DNA from: Echinometra lucunter
Lineage: Eukaryota; Echinodermata; Echinoidea; Camarodonta; Echinometridae
Assembly: GCA_029962745.1 (NCBI GenBank)
Contig: CM057151.1
Location: 3,909,262 to 3,973,261 of the forward strand
Reading direction: 5' to 3'
Length of the DNA: 64,000 nt
Positions 1 to 10,677 of this stretch are shown piece by piece. The first letter of the stretch is position 1; each line of letters opens with the position of its first letter. The translations under genes and the position numbers were made by a program. A model generated the notes under the pieces. That model worked only from the letters and a program-made list of their open reading frames with translations, made no database searches and was not told the DNA's origin.

Positions 1-1109
1 CAAAATTCTGCGGGGTTCCTGGCCTGAAATGAAGGGAGAAATTTCAGAACTGATTTACTGATCCTTTTCAAGAAAGTTAAATATCTGGCAACGAATAGCG
101 CATCGGCGAACAGGGCGGGGACACGTGCTGTGGCAAAACTTAACATGGCATATACCGACTACCCGTCTGAAGCATTGAATGGCCCATAACATTGATTCTG
201 AATATTTTGTTGAAAAGGCTGCAACATACTAATAAAGATTAAGCCCCAATTTATTATGGGACTTGCTATGGCTACGAAAAACCCCAGCAGTTTGTTTTAA
301 GTTTTTGCTCCCCTCTTTGGATTGTCGATAACAGGTCCTATCAACAAAAATGTCTAACAGTGGGAATTATCAGCCGTATTCTGATGACACACTGATCGAT
401 AACAGTATACCTGTTTTGCTTCATTGGTAAATAAGTACGGTAAATAAGATTTCGAAAAATGTTATTGTTCTGCTTTCCTTAAACCATCGTTGTGTGCCTA
501 TAGTTGATCGTACGGCGGTAATTATATTTCTTTATTGCTCTCACTCAAATGAATGAAATGAATGCTAGGAGTTTTAATGTTTCAAAACATAGTTACATAC
601 CGCTCCAAAGCCAGGGATAAAATCTGTCCAGAAAAGAAGACAAATGATGATGGTGCTGTAGAGCTGAACCCATGACTGAAAAACAATAGATTGTGTCTGT
701 TTGCACAAAAGAGAGAAAATGTATCGTCATGAATGTGAGAAAGATATAACGAGTCATGGCGAATCGGGGGGGGGGGGGTGGGTGGGTGGGGAACAATGGG
801 GCACATGCTCCCTCATCCGCCCCAAATATCTGTAATATCATACTTTTTATCCTTTTTGTATTCAACTGTATACAGGCATGTGTCCCTCTTAGGAGAATTT
901 GATGTAAACATTGTGCAGGGAGAATAAGCGATATTTTTTTTTCTTGTTAGGCTGAAGTATACTTTATTTGACATTGTGCTTTCCCCTCCTCACAAACTTT
1001 CCTTGGATCTGCCAATGTGTGTTAATATGCAAACTGTACAGCTGGTTGCACAGTTACAATTCTATTTTGTCAGCCATACTGGGCAATGAGAGGAGTATAG
1101 CCTTTATAC
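1..1109. other. Non-coding stretch, probably CRT-like intron
   Basis: I find no exon that continues the CRT-like gene in this stretch on the minus strand, so it is probably part of the intron after its second exon. It holds a 13-nt G run near 766-778 followed by GGGT repeats. The short open frames across it are proline and serine rich because of that run and are not credible genes. Confidence 0.5.
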
Positions 1110-2498
1110 CTGATCTCGTTTGAGCTCCCTCTCAATGAGTGTATTGAGGATACCCAATGGAAGAAACCCAAGGGTGAAGATAAATGGCCACACGACTTTA
1201 GCGAAACCCTTGGTTTGCCCCCCATCACCACTGCCCCCACTTCCGTTGGATTGGTCGATGTTCCAAATGACAGGTTCGAGGGAGATGAAGAGACCGATTA
1301 AAACGATGCCTGTGCAAGTCAAACGAGCTCGACTGACACCTATAAGATGGTGTAAAGACAGTAGAAAGAGTACTGTTGTTTCATGCTCATCTGGACAAAA
1401 TTCGGGGAGGGGGTATAATAAGGAATGAAATGAAATATATGGCCGATTGATCTATAGATCAGGGATGGAACTGGATTTTTAAAATTATTATTTTGTATTA
1501 TAACACTTCATAATATTATAATCAACAGTTTCATGAGGAGGGACGGTTGTAGGGACGACTCTTCTGCATTCTTGTTCCAAGACAATGAGCAGAAAAGTTA
1601 AAAGTATTCGCATATAATCTCTAAAGCACAAATCAGGTCAAAACAAAGCTAAACTTTTAACGGCCGTATACTCTATATGTGAACCATTATTGGACTCTTT
1701 TGGAGGGGAGGAGGTTGCTGTGTCCATACAAGCCTTTGGTAACCTGCTCTGTTCAGACGGTAAATTAGCCTCCCTTCTTCATTGATAAGACCCGTAAAGC
1801 GAGAAAAGGTATGTCCTTCCTCGCAATTTTTTTCATTTTCACGATAGATTATATATTGATGAGACAGTACATGGTTATACAAATTTTTGTTGAACCTTTT
1901 GGGATATAATTAGTTTTTCTTCACCTTTTCGTAGCATGATATACCGGCAGATGACGGTAAACGGGATGACCGATGTTCCCAAGATAGCCTGCAGCTGAGG
2001 GCTGGTCCTTGCTGGATCGCTAGCATACACCACCAGGAGACCATTGAGTGAATTCATCCCTCCAATTACTGCCATGATACGATGACTGACTGTTGATTTC
2101 AGACTCATTTCAGGGTCTAGGAACTTGTTGATGCACACAAGAGCAAAGAAGAAGACAGGGAACCAAAGAGCTGTGTAGAAAAGGACCGGGTATTCATCTG
2201 TCGAGCTTTCCCTCACCATCGATGCCGAGAAGAGTGGAAGGGTTGTAGCCATCATCACACTACTCAGTACAGTCATGATCGTCAGGAAGACATTGAAGAA
2301 CGTCAGGCGAACCCGACAAGGGTATCGACCACGGATGCTGAACTCGAAGTACTTGGAGGGTTCTTTGATGCTGCTGATGGGATCGTCTTGGCGTGGTTGC
2401 GTTTGGATGTTTATCGGCTCGATGGGATTTTCTTTCCCTTTAAACAAGACACTGACGTCTACGTCATCGGCAATTAATGGTGCACTGTCGTGATCCAT
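1110..2498 (-). CDS. CRT-like (chloroquine resistance transporter homologue) membrane transporter, 5' part only
   Basis: Two exons join cleanly: 2498-1925 and 1339-1110. The first intron has GTGAAG at its donor and TATAG at its acceptor, and the second exon ends at CAG|GTATAA in phase 0. The start ATG has A at -3 and G at +4. Exon 1 encodes a polar N-terminus of about 60 residues, then hydrophobic segments near residues 67-90, 104-126 and 138-160. A segment at about residues 160-190 (SDPARTSPQLQAILGTSVIP) has the look of CRT-like proteins of the drug/metabolite transporter superfamily. Exon 2 adds two further hydrophobic segments separated by a Gly/Ser-rich loop. Residues 4-9 (DSAPLI) fit the acidic dileucine sorting pattern [DE]XXXL[LI], which suits a lysosomal or endosomal carrier, as known for CRT proteins of protists. 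The remaining exons lie beyond the left edge. Family assignment is by recognition of motifs, and the substrate is unknown. Confidence 0.75.
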
Positions 2499-3599
2499 GA
2501 TGTCAGTACAGGTTTTCTATTTGGCAATTTATTTGACAAAATTATGTTTAATCATCTAAAACCCGATTTGGACAGATGAGAAGACGAGATCAAACAGAAC
2601 TGATGATAAACATGGAGCACTATGCATGAAGAGAGAGAGCGAGAGAAATCAAACATAATTGGTATTGCAAAATCGGAAAATAGCATTGAACACGTAAGCT
2701 TTTATTTCCGACATGCACCCATCAGTGTAAATCGCATGTAAATGAACATGCAATTTCAATCATGTGATTTACTCTGATGAGTGCATGCCAGGAGTACATG
2801 TTGAAAAGCATTGTTGTTTTCCGAGAGAGAGAAATGTGAAACTGATTGCTTTGGAATCTATCTGCGCACAGGAAATATCATCAAGCAGGAAATAACATAA
2901 TTATGGTTGAAACTGGAAAAAAAAACACTAAAAATAGACATTAATTATACATCTTGCATCATACTTAAATCGAATTTTGTGCACAACTATTGATTTTCTG
3001 CACCTTTACAGCAGAGGCATCGATCGGGGGGGGGGGGGGAGTAGGGGGCAGTTGCCCCCCAAGAAAATTTCGGGGGCAAAGATATCATCCTCCCCCCCCC
3101 CCCGATAATTTCCAAAGCGAAAAAAAAAAGAGAAGAAAAAAGAAAAATGGAACGAAAAGAAAAGGAGGAAAGTGAAAAGATAGCAAACAACAATAAAAAA
3201 GAAAGAAAATGGGAAAAAGGGAAGCGCTCGCTCTCATATAAGTATCTTATCCAATGCCGATAATATGAAGGGAAAGGGTTGCATCTTTTGCCTTTATCTA
3301 ATGTTATACTGTTCTTCTGTTCATCGGAATCTTAAGAATATTTACAAAACTTATTACCCAGCAACTGAGAGGCAAGTCGACCTAAAAATACGCTTTCAGC
3401 AGAAAACGGCCTAAAGATTTTTTTTAAATCAATTTTTTCGTTCGGTCGCTCTCTACTCTCTCTCGTAAAAGCAAGAAACAAGATGATTTCACCCAACAAG
3501 CAGCTTATTTCAGCAGCGAGATTCCAAAATATCATAATATTTGGGCAGCAAGGTGGTTGACTAATTTACAAAAACCATTCTACTGTATTTGGGTGACGA
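2499..3599. repeat. Upstream region of CRT-like gene with imperfect hairpin and G/C runs
   Basis: This is the 5' flank of the minus-strand CRT-like gene. It contains a short GAGA tract near 2629-2645, an imperfect 27-bp inverted repeat (2712-2738 against 2761-2787, three mismatches), and a block near 3020-3110 where a G run and two C runs face each other around GGGGGCA and TGCCCCC, as in degraded MITEs. No coding exon is visible. Confidence 0.5.
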
Positions 3600-3869
3600 A
3601 TCCAGAGTATTTTGTTGGTCTCTGCCTTTGATCGAAGAAATAACACCTCTACCATGAAAAAAAATCGTATATTTTTCCTCGCTCGCTGCGCTCACTCCTT
3701 TAATATCAATCGTTTTGGAAAGCAAACTAATTCGGCAAGTGAGGTGACCGAATAAATATTAGATGTTTCATAGGCTCACAGTGTCATTTACTGAAGGGGT
3801 CACTACTTCCACCATTTGTGTGTGACACCCCCACTGCTCAGGATATCGTCGGTAAATCTGCGCTGCCGT

Positions 3870-4090
3870 CGGGAAAAATGAAAAAGAGGGAGAGAAAAAA
3901 ATGAGAAGGGAAAGAAAAAAGAAAGAAAAAAGAGAAGAAAACGAGAAAAGGAAAAGGAGAAAAGAAAAAGGGAAAAGGAAAAGAAAAAAGAGAAGGAAGA
4001 AAAAGAAAAAGGAAAAAGAAAAGAGAGAGGGGAAAAGGAAAAGAAGAAAAAAAGAAAGAAAGAAAATGGATAAGAAAAACGATGATAAAG
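3870..4090. repeat. Polypurine (A/G) low-complexity tract
   Basis: About 220 bases are nearly all A and G on the plus strand, as GAAAAAG and AAGAGAAGG mixtures. Translated, it gives Lys/Arg/Glu-rich or Phe/Ser/Leu-rich frames of up to 159 codons, which are compositional artefacts. It interrupts the tandem-repeat element around it. Confidence 0.85.
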
Positions 4091-6000
4091 AGAAGAAAAG
4101 TAAAGTAATGATGGGGTCGTCCAGTAATCGGGTTACCCAGCCCTCCATCGAGTACGGACTGGAATCTACAGTGTTTTCTAGAAAATATAGCATTATTTTG
4201 TCGGTCGCTCGCTTCGCCCTGGTAGAAACAGCAAGCGAGATGCCCAAATATTTGGCAAATAGGTGATCGAATATTATTTAGATATCTTATAGGAGTGTAT
4301 TTTGATGAAGAAATAGGAATTCTACCACTAAGAAGAGTGTATGATTTGCCTCGCTCGCTGCAGTCACTCGTATAGATGATGGATGGTTTCGCTTTTTTGG
4401 CAAATAAATACGTAATTTGAATATCTTATATGTTTAAATGTATTTTGATGACAAAATAACACTCATTCTATGGAAAAGGGTGTATAAATTTTCTCTTTCG
4501 CTGCGCTCCCTCGTATAGACCAATTTCACGGCCGGTTTATGTATTTGGCCCTCTATCGGCGACGCCATTGCTGCTGTGGGCAAGCGCGCTTACCGCGATT
4601 GGCTCTGTGTACAAAATGAATGTAAGATATGAGATATGCCGCGATATTGTTCCATTTACTTTATTCTAGATCAATAAAATAAAGCATGGATACATGGGTA
4701 GATGAGGTAAGACAATGGTCATATCTTACGGATGAAGGAATGATGTATTTTTGTAATTTCGATGGTTTTTCAACTTAGTTTTGTCAGTAAAAGTTCGATT
4801 GCAGCATAGAAGCCGTAGTAAACGGGAGCCCTAAATCCTACCCTGCTTACAAAGTCAAGTTTTCACTCACTAAATTGTACGCCAAAGTACATAATGATAA
4901 TGTTTCTTGACTTAAAAGTCCCTTCTGTTGATGTTTTTACCCACTGACGACGAATTCCTTTACATTGCTTACGGAAACCTGTGTAAGGAGTACGGCTTCT
5001 CACACAAACAGGCTTCATGAGTCAAAAGCGAGTGAATTTCGCACTCAGTTAGCTTCCAATTTTTAAAACTTTCTCTAATCCGTGTGGCATTTGAGCACCG
5101 CACAGCTGCGACCTGAACTTCCCTGATAATTTCTCATTGCAAATATTAAAATAAATCTGCATATACTGGTCAAAATAGACAAAAAATCGAACGAATGTAC
5201 ATAACGCGCTATTGACTTGTGTACTATAAAAGTTGGAGCGCCCACAGCAGTATGTCGAACTGTGTCGAACAGTCTGCTGCCCTCTTGCGTTGTGAAATTG
5301 GTCTATAATATTCACATACGGGATCGTTTCTGAAAAGCAAAAGAATTCGGCAAGCGAGGTTACCGAATATATGATTTAGATACTGGCCTAAGTGTATTTT
5401 GACGAAATAGCATGAAAAAGAGTGTATATTTTTCCACGCTCGTATAATATTAAAAAAATGGGATCGTTTTGGAATATAATTTAGGGCCTAGATACCTTTC
5501 GGCCCATTGTGTATTTTGATGAAGAATGAATAATCACCTCAACCATGAAAAGGAGTATATATTTTGTCCTCGCTCACTCCGCTCGCTCGTATAATAGCCT
5601 ACTTAGATACATGATAGTTTTTGCAAGCAAAAGAATTCGGCAAGCGAGGTTACCGAATATATGATTTAGATATCTTACTGGCCCAAGTGTTTTTCGACGA
5701 AATAACATGAAAAAGGTGTATATTTTTCCTCGCTCGTATAATATTCAAATACGAGATCGGGCAAGCGAGGTTACCAGATATAATTTAGATACCTTTCGGC
5801 CCATCATGTATTTTGATGAAGAATAATCACCTCAACCATGAAAAGGAGTATATATATTTTCCTCGCTCGTATCGTATTTAGATACAAGATGGTTTTGAAA
5901 GCGAATGAATTCGGCAAGCGAGGGGACGAAAATAAACTAGATATCTAATAGGCCCATCGCATATTTTGATGAAGAATTATCACTTTTACCATGATAAAGA

Positions 6001-6001
<1 letters not shown>

Positions 6002-6053
<52 letters not shown>

Positions 6054-6056
6054 TAT
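6002..6056. repeat. TA dinucleotide microsatellite
   Basis: An almost pure TA run with one CA interruption near 6048. It expands a TATATA segment already present at the same place in neighbouring units of the tandem-repeat element. Confidence 0.95.
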
Positions 6057-6627
6057 TTCCTCGCTTTCAAGCGAGGTGACCGAATAGGCTATATATGATT
6101 TAGATATCTTATTGTTCAAAATGTATTTTGATGACAAAATACAGTCAGTCCGCATGTTCGATGCTAATGAGCAAATACGTCAGATTTATCAAAGTCGTCT
6201 CGTGAAAAGCATGACAAAGAGTGTATATTTTTTCTCGCTCGCTGCGCTCGCTCGTATAATATTTAGACACAGAATGTTTGGGGAAAGTGAATGAATTCTG
6301 CAGGCGAAGTGACCAAATTTATGATTTAAATATCGCATAGGCCCATCTCGTATTTTGATTAAGAATCATGACTTCTAAAATGAAAAGGAGCATCATTTCC
6401 TTGCTCGCCTCGCTCGCTCATATAAAAATTGCCAAATCTGGTTGAAATTGAATGAAAATGTGTAGGAGAGACGAAGGAAAATGTGATAGAGGCACACAGT
6501 TGAAAGTGCCCCATGGGCTTTAGACGGTTTAAGTAATAGACGTTGGTCGTCGGTAATCGGTGACAATGTTTGTCGATAATCAGTGGCCTCTACACCCCCC
6601 ACCGAAAAAGGTCTAGCTACGCCCCTG

Positions 6628-8185
6628 TTTGTTGGTCATATTAATTTTTGACATTTAGAATCATAAATAATGCGAATAAAATGCATGATCTGTCAGCATG
6701 GTCTATTCTGCTATTTCTTTTTATTGTTACGTACTTTCAGGACAGTACATATGGGGCGGAGTCAGAAATTCAGTAAAGAGGGGGCGAAAACCGGGGCTAG
6801 GTGATGGCGTTTCATGGACACGTACCTGGGACAAGGGGGAAGGGAGCCCCAATCGCCCCTCTGACTACAAGCTAAATTAGGAATTATGTTCACAATTTGG
6901 ACACGAGTCCCCACACCAATCACAATTTCAAGTACATGATCCTTCCATGTTTTTAAAAAAAAAATCCTTTGTTACGAGGAAACACGAGACAAACAATATT
7001 TTAAAATGAAAATTTGCAAACCTCTTGAGACCATCAAAATATAGATGAATGTTTTTTGCTTTCGTTTTATTTACAATTAAACCTATATGTCCATGGTTAT
7101 GAAATGAAAAAGAATAAGACATTATTGACCCGAATACGAATCTCATAAATCACTAGTATGGAAAATACGTAAATTAATGACATAGCTAATATTCTGATTG
7201 TTAGCTAAACGAAAATATTTATATTTGTCATACAAACATGAAAGAAAAATTGAATAAGCGATAAAATTGTCTCAACAATCATTTTATATCAACCCTTCAA
7301 GTTAACTGCTCAAAGTGCTAAGTTGAATGCTAAAAACGAATTTGAATGCTGGAATGACAACATCGCGAGGTCAGCAATTCGTGTTGCGCTAAATTGAAAG
7401 ACAAGATAATGAAAGAAGCACTTTTTTCATGAATTTGAATGAGAAATATGTAGATTCGAAAGGAAAATTTACAGATTTGAAAACTAGAAATACGGATTTG
7501 AACCCGAGATATACCTGAGAGCAGTAAAATCGTCGAATTTGAATGCAAAATAAATTAATTGGAATGACAAACTTGCGAATTTGACCAAGAAATCCTATAT
7601 TAAAGATGCCATATTTCCCCCAAATTTAGAAACGCTACACGTCCCCAGAGATTGTTTTGAGGTTACTGTTGTCATTCTTAACATGATAGTAATAACATTA
7701 TATATAATACACAATACACACGCACGCACACACATTTCGTCGCGGGTTCATCTCCACGTGGTCGTCTCTCGCCCCCGCCCCCCCCCCCCCCCGAAACCCC
7801 CGAAAACAGATCAAGGCCTCTGCTTCAAGGTAGAAGAGTAATCAATATTACAGTGAATGTGTAGTTAAAGGCTTGGTGATTGATGGCACATGTGGACTTG
7901 GCAAAAACAGAGAACTGAACGAGAAAAAGGGGGATGAGGGGAATCATGCAGAATTTTTAAACTCTGGACACACTTTTCAGCACCATTCCGCGAAAAAAAG
8001 ATTCTCGCCTCGAGAATACGCGCTCATGAATGTCTATATACTAATGTATTATGTGTGAATTGCTCGAATACATTCAAGACATTTCAAACATACTGGGTCA
8101 AGGGGGGGGGGGGGGGGACTTCGTCGCCTCAGAATTTGGGACATGGTTGGCTATGATCTGATTTTTTTTTTTTTTTTTTTTTTAT
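6628..8185. other. Non-coding intergenic DNA
   Basis: No credible exon is seen. The stretch contains a CA/CG dinucleotide patch near 7716-7735, a C run near 7778-7792, a G run at 8102-8118 and a T run of about 22 nt at 8162-8183 directly before the SINE. Segments such as GGGGCGAAAACCGGGG near 6780 resemble degraded MITE ends. Confidence 0.5.
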
Positions 8186-8403
8186 TGACAGAGCGTCCGC
8201 CTCATGAACGGGAGGTCGTGGGTTCGATCCCCGGCCGAGTCATACCAAAGGCTTACAAAAATGGGACCTTCTGCCTTCAAGCCAGGCGCTCGGCATATAA
8301 GAAAGGAGAAGAGTATGTTATGCAGGGCCCGCTGGAAGATCAGCTGATAGCTGAAGTGGCTACCCTGGGTAAAAAAAGAGTTGTTGTTATTATTATTATT
8401 ATT
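8186..8403 (+). mobile_element. tRNA-derived SINE
   Basis: The head reads GACAGAGCGTCCGCC and then an arm-loop-arm around CTCATGAA, followed by a strong pol III B box, GGGTTCGATCCCC, near 8220-8232. Only the end of the A box (AGAGCG) remains, because a T run abuts it. A roughly 130-bp tRNA-unrelated body follows, with TACCAAAGG and GCTGGAAGATCAGC, and it ends in a GTT/ATT repeat tail at about 8380-8403. That order (tRNA head, body, short simple repeat) is typical of tRNA-derived SINEs. It is 5'-truncated and has no protein. Confidence 0.75.
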
Positions 8404-10178
8404 CTTTTTTCATTTTGCTTTTCTCCTGATCCACTAAAATAATCGATGATTTTTATAGAATGCTCATCCCAGGGATTAGCGCATATTATTGCATGCATGT
8501 TTACTTCGCTGCTAATAACAATATTACGTTGCGATCGAATACTTACAGTTACAATTCGGCTTAATGATGATTAGAGATTAATTTCATGTTCCTGCATGCT
8601 GCAGCCAACCTGTCCTGTATCCTTGCAGGTAGGCAGATACCAACTCAGTTTTTCAAACTTTTATACCATCACGTTTTTATTTCTGTACTTTGTTGATCAC
8701 GAGGAATATGGCCAATATTTGCATTTTCGTCAAATTGCTATTTCATAGTTAAACCTTTGGTTCCATGAACAACACGAATGCAAGACAAGTGCGTCAATGC
8801 AGGGCTAGGGTAGGCGTAAGGCATGAGAATGCAAACAATTAAATGCGTACTTTGAACCTCAACCTCAACTTATTGTCACTCGATACATGCCGATAGTATC
8901 AATCCTGTAAATGATGGTCAGATCTCTCCTTCCTAAATTATTAGTTATTAGAAGTTTTTTATATCATAGCTGCATTTAAGATCAGTTTAGTTTGAACGAA
9001 GAATGTGCGTAAATCATGTTGAAGGTGGGGCGGCACACAATGATGGAATGGTGTCAGATCACGATTTTCCTACAAACTGTTGCTGAAAAGAGTAAGTTTT
9101 AGGAGATATCATGCTTCTTTTATAAAGATTTAAAAAGAAGATTAAGGTAATAAAGGTGCAAAGCCTGACATGCGCACATCTGAATGTTGCCCCTTCCTGC
9201 GCCAAGATTTCAACCTTTAATTCAGTTTGGGACTAATATTATATTACGCCGTTTCGAAGGGGTGATATAGACGAGGAATAATTTCCATTTCCACTGTGCC
9301 ATATGTTTTCTGACCAATTATGACGAGAATGAATAACATATAACAGGACATGCAAAAAAGTATGATTTTCCTACCTTTGTGGAGGGCACCCAAAATTGGT
9401 GTGTGGGAAAACGTGCCGCCCCGGCCCAGCCCCCCCCCCCCCGCATATACGCCCCTGACACTTTCATATAATTCAAACGCCCTGATTGCCTAATAAATAA
9501 GTTTTAAGCCTGTATGGGGACACAAAACACGCACGCCAACAAACCCTCACACACACCCGCACACACAATGAAAAAAAAAACCGTAACAAAACGGGCAAGT
9601 AATTGCAGGGATGTACTCAAGGAAGAGTGACCCGGGTACACGGTAGTGACTTTACAAGCTATCAAGCTATACTCTCCTTCAAGTTATATGACACAGAATA
9701 AAATACACCCGGACGCCGCCCGGGGGAATCCACAGATATTACGAAGTTATATCATCATTTCTCGTCCGGATTTTAGCACACTAGGAGAAATTCGAATTAA
9801 GGTATAGCTCCTTGCTTTTCGTAAAGTATTTTCCATTTTTATATATTTTTTTAAAATTAAAAATGTCAACACAAAATATTTCTCATCAAATTTCATGGCT
9901 ATGTCTCAGGCCGAGTTCATCCGCGTCTGGATGTATAGTCCTCTTCATGATTTCTCAAAGTCTTCCCGTCCTCGGCCAATTGTACTGCCCTCAATATCGT
10001 CCCGCCATCGACGTTTCTGTCTTCCTTTGTGACCTTTTTCCTATCCAAAGATTTCATTCTTAGGTCATCAAGTATCAGGAGCGCATACAAACGCTCAAAC
10101 AATTTTGCTTCTGCTATAATTATAGGGCCTACCTCCTGTATAAAGATTTCCTTTCTTAGTCGTTTAGATCATTGTATG
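8404..10178. other. Non-coding intergenic DNA
   Basis: I see no gene here. There is a C run near 9431-9442 followed by TACGCCCCTGAC at about 9448-9459, which looks like the end of a MITE of the CAG(T/G)GGCGTA family. A CA-rich patch lies near 9549-9570. Open frames near 9.8-10.1 kb on both strands lack recognisable motifs. Confidence 0.45.
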
Positions 10179-10208
10179 CTTATTCATCTCATATAAGAGA
10201 TGAATAAG
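10179..10208. repeat. Perfect 12-bp hairpin
   Basis: CTTATTCATCTC at 10179-10190 is exactly inverted as GAGATGAATAAG at 10197-10208, with a 6-nt spacer. It lies about 470 bp upstream of the COPG start codon. The role is unknown. Confidence 0.8.
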
Positions 10209-10592
10209 GATTAACCAGGGGTTAACTAAAAGGTGGGGAAAAGAGTGCCCTCCCTTCCCGCGGCCCCTGAAATTCCTGGGCAATGAATCGAATAGAAAGA
10301 AGGGATGGATTTCCGAAAATAATGAAAAGCAAAGAAAAAGAATTGTAATTAATGTTAAACTGGCTTAAAGTGGGTATGACTTTTGTGCCCCATCCACTGC
10401 CACACATCCATTGTCTCAGTCTCAACGCGAGATATGCATGGCGTCTGGCGACATCATTGATTTCCTTGGCCCTGTCCTAGGCCTTGGGCTTGGCTTTGGG
10501 CCTGGGTCATCGATGGCCTGGGTGCATCGCGATGGGCGACGACGACGACGACCTATCATCATGCGCATGATGCTGCGCAGTAACATAATTAG

Positions 10593-10600
10593 TGACGTGG
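10593..10600 (+). promoter_or_regulatory. TGACGTGG element (UPRE/CREB3-type site) before COPG
   Basis: TGACGTGG lies 78-85 bp upstream of the COPG start, with a second ACGTG core at 10608-10612. TGACGTGG is the established core bound by the XBP1, ATF6 and CREB3/CrebA bZIP factors that raise secretory-pathway genes. COPI subunits are known targets of such factors in animals, so the site is plausible in context. The transcription start is not visible, so the element could be in the promoter or the 5' UTR. Confidence 0.45.
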
Positions 10601-10677
10601 ATCATCTACGTGTGCAGCGCATTACAACATACAAGGCGGGGAGGATTTCTACAATATTTTGGTAACTCCTGTTCATC

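Larger units (their letters stand above)
3600..6627. repeat. Tandem-repeat mobile-like element with CTCGCTCGCTGCGCTCG units, copy 1
   Basis: About ten degenerate copies of a 100-220-bp unit follow one another. Each unit has the same order: a TCGCTCGCTGCGCTCGCTC segment (near 3676, 4349, 4490, 5430, 5565, 5728, 5862, 6058, 6232 and 6400), a CGTATAATATTTAGATAC segment, AATTCGGCAAGCGAGGT, a GACCGAATATATGATTTAGA segment, then TTTTGATGAAGAA and ACCATGAAAAAGAGTGTATA. The array is broken by other sequence, including a polypurine tract (3870-4090) and a TA microsatellite. It ends in a unique tail that includes GTTGGTCGTCGG and finishes CTACGCCCCTG at 6627. The same units and tail recur at 42.3-42.8 kb, so this is one dispersed family. 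Its class is unknown. Confidence 0.75.

Noticed and set aside
3768..4266. Long Lys/Arg/Glu and Phe/Ser frames on opposite strands
   Set aside because: Both come from the polypurine tract and show no gene structure.
5049..5315. An 88-codon minus-strand frame within the tandem-unit array
   Set aside because: No motif or splice context; probably part of an unidentified repeat inserted in the array.
3600..6627. CRISPR-like impression from regularly repeated palindromic segments
   Set aside because: Units are degenerate, of uneven length and contain conserved rather than unique spacers; the genome is eukaryotic.
8186..8260. A functional tRNA gene
   Set aside because: The B box is good but the 5' acceptor arm and most of the A box are missing, and the sequence continues into a SINE body and tail.
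9917..10102. A 61-codon minus-strand frame ahead of COPG
   Set aside because: Some resemblance to LINE C-terminal sequence is too weak to name, and the opposite strand is equally open.
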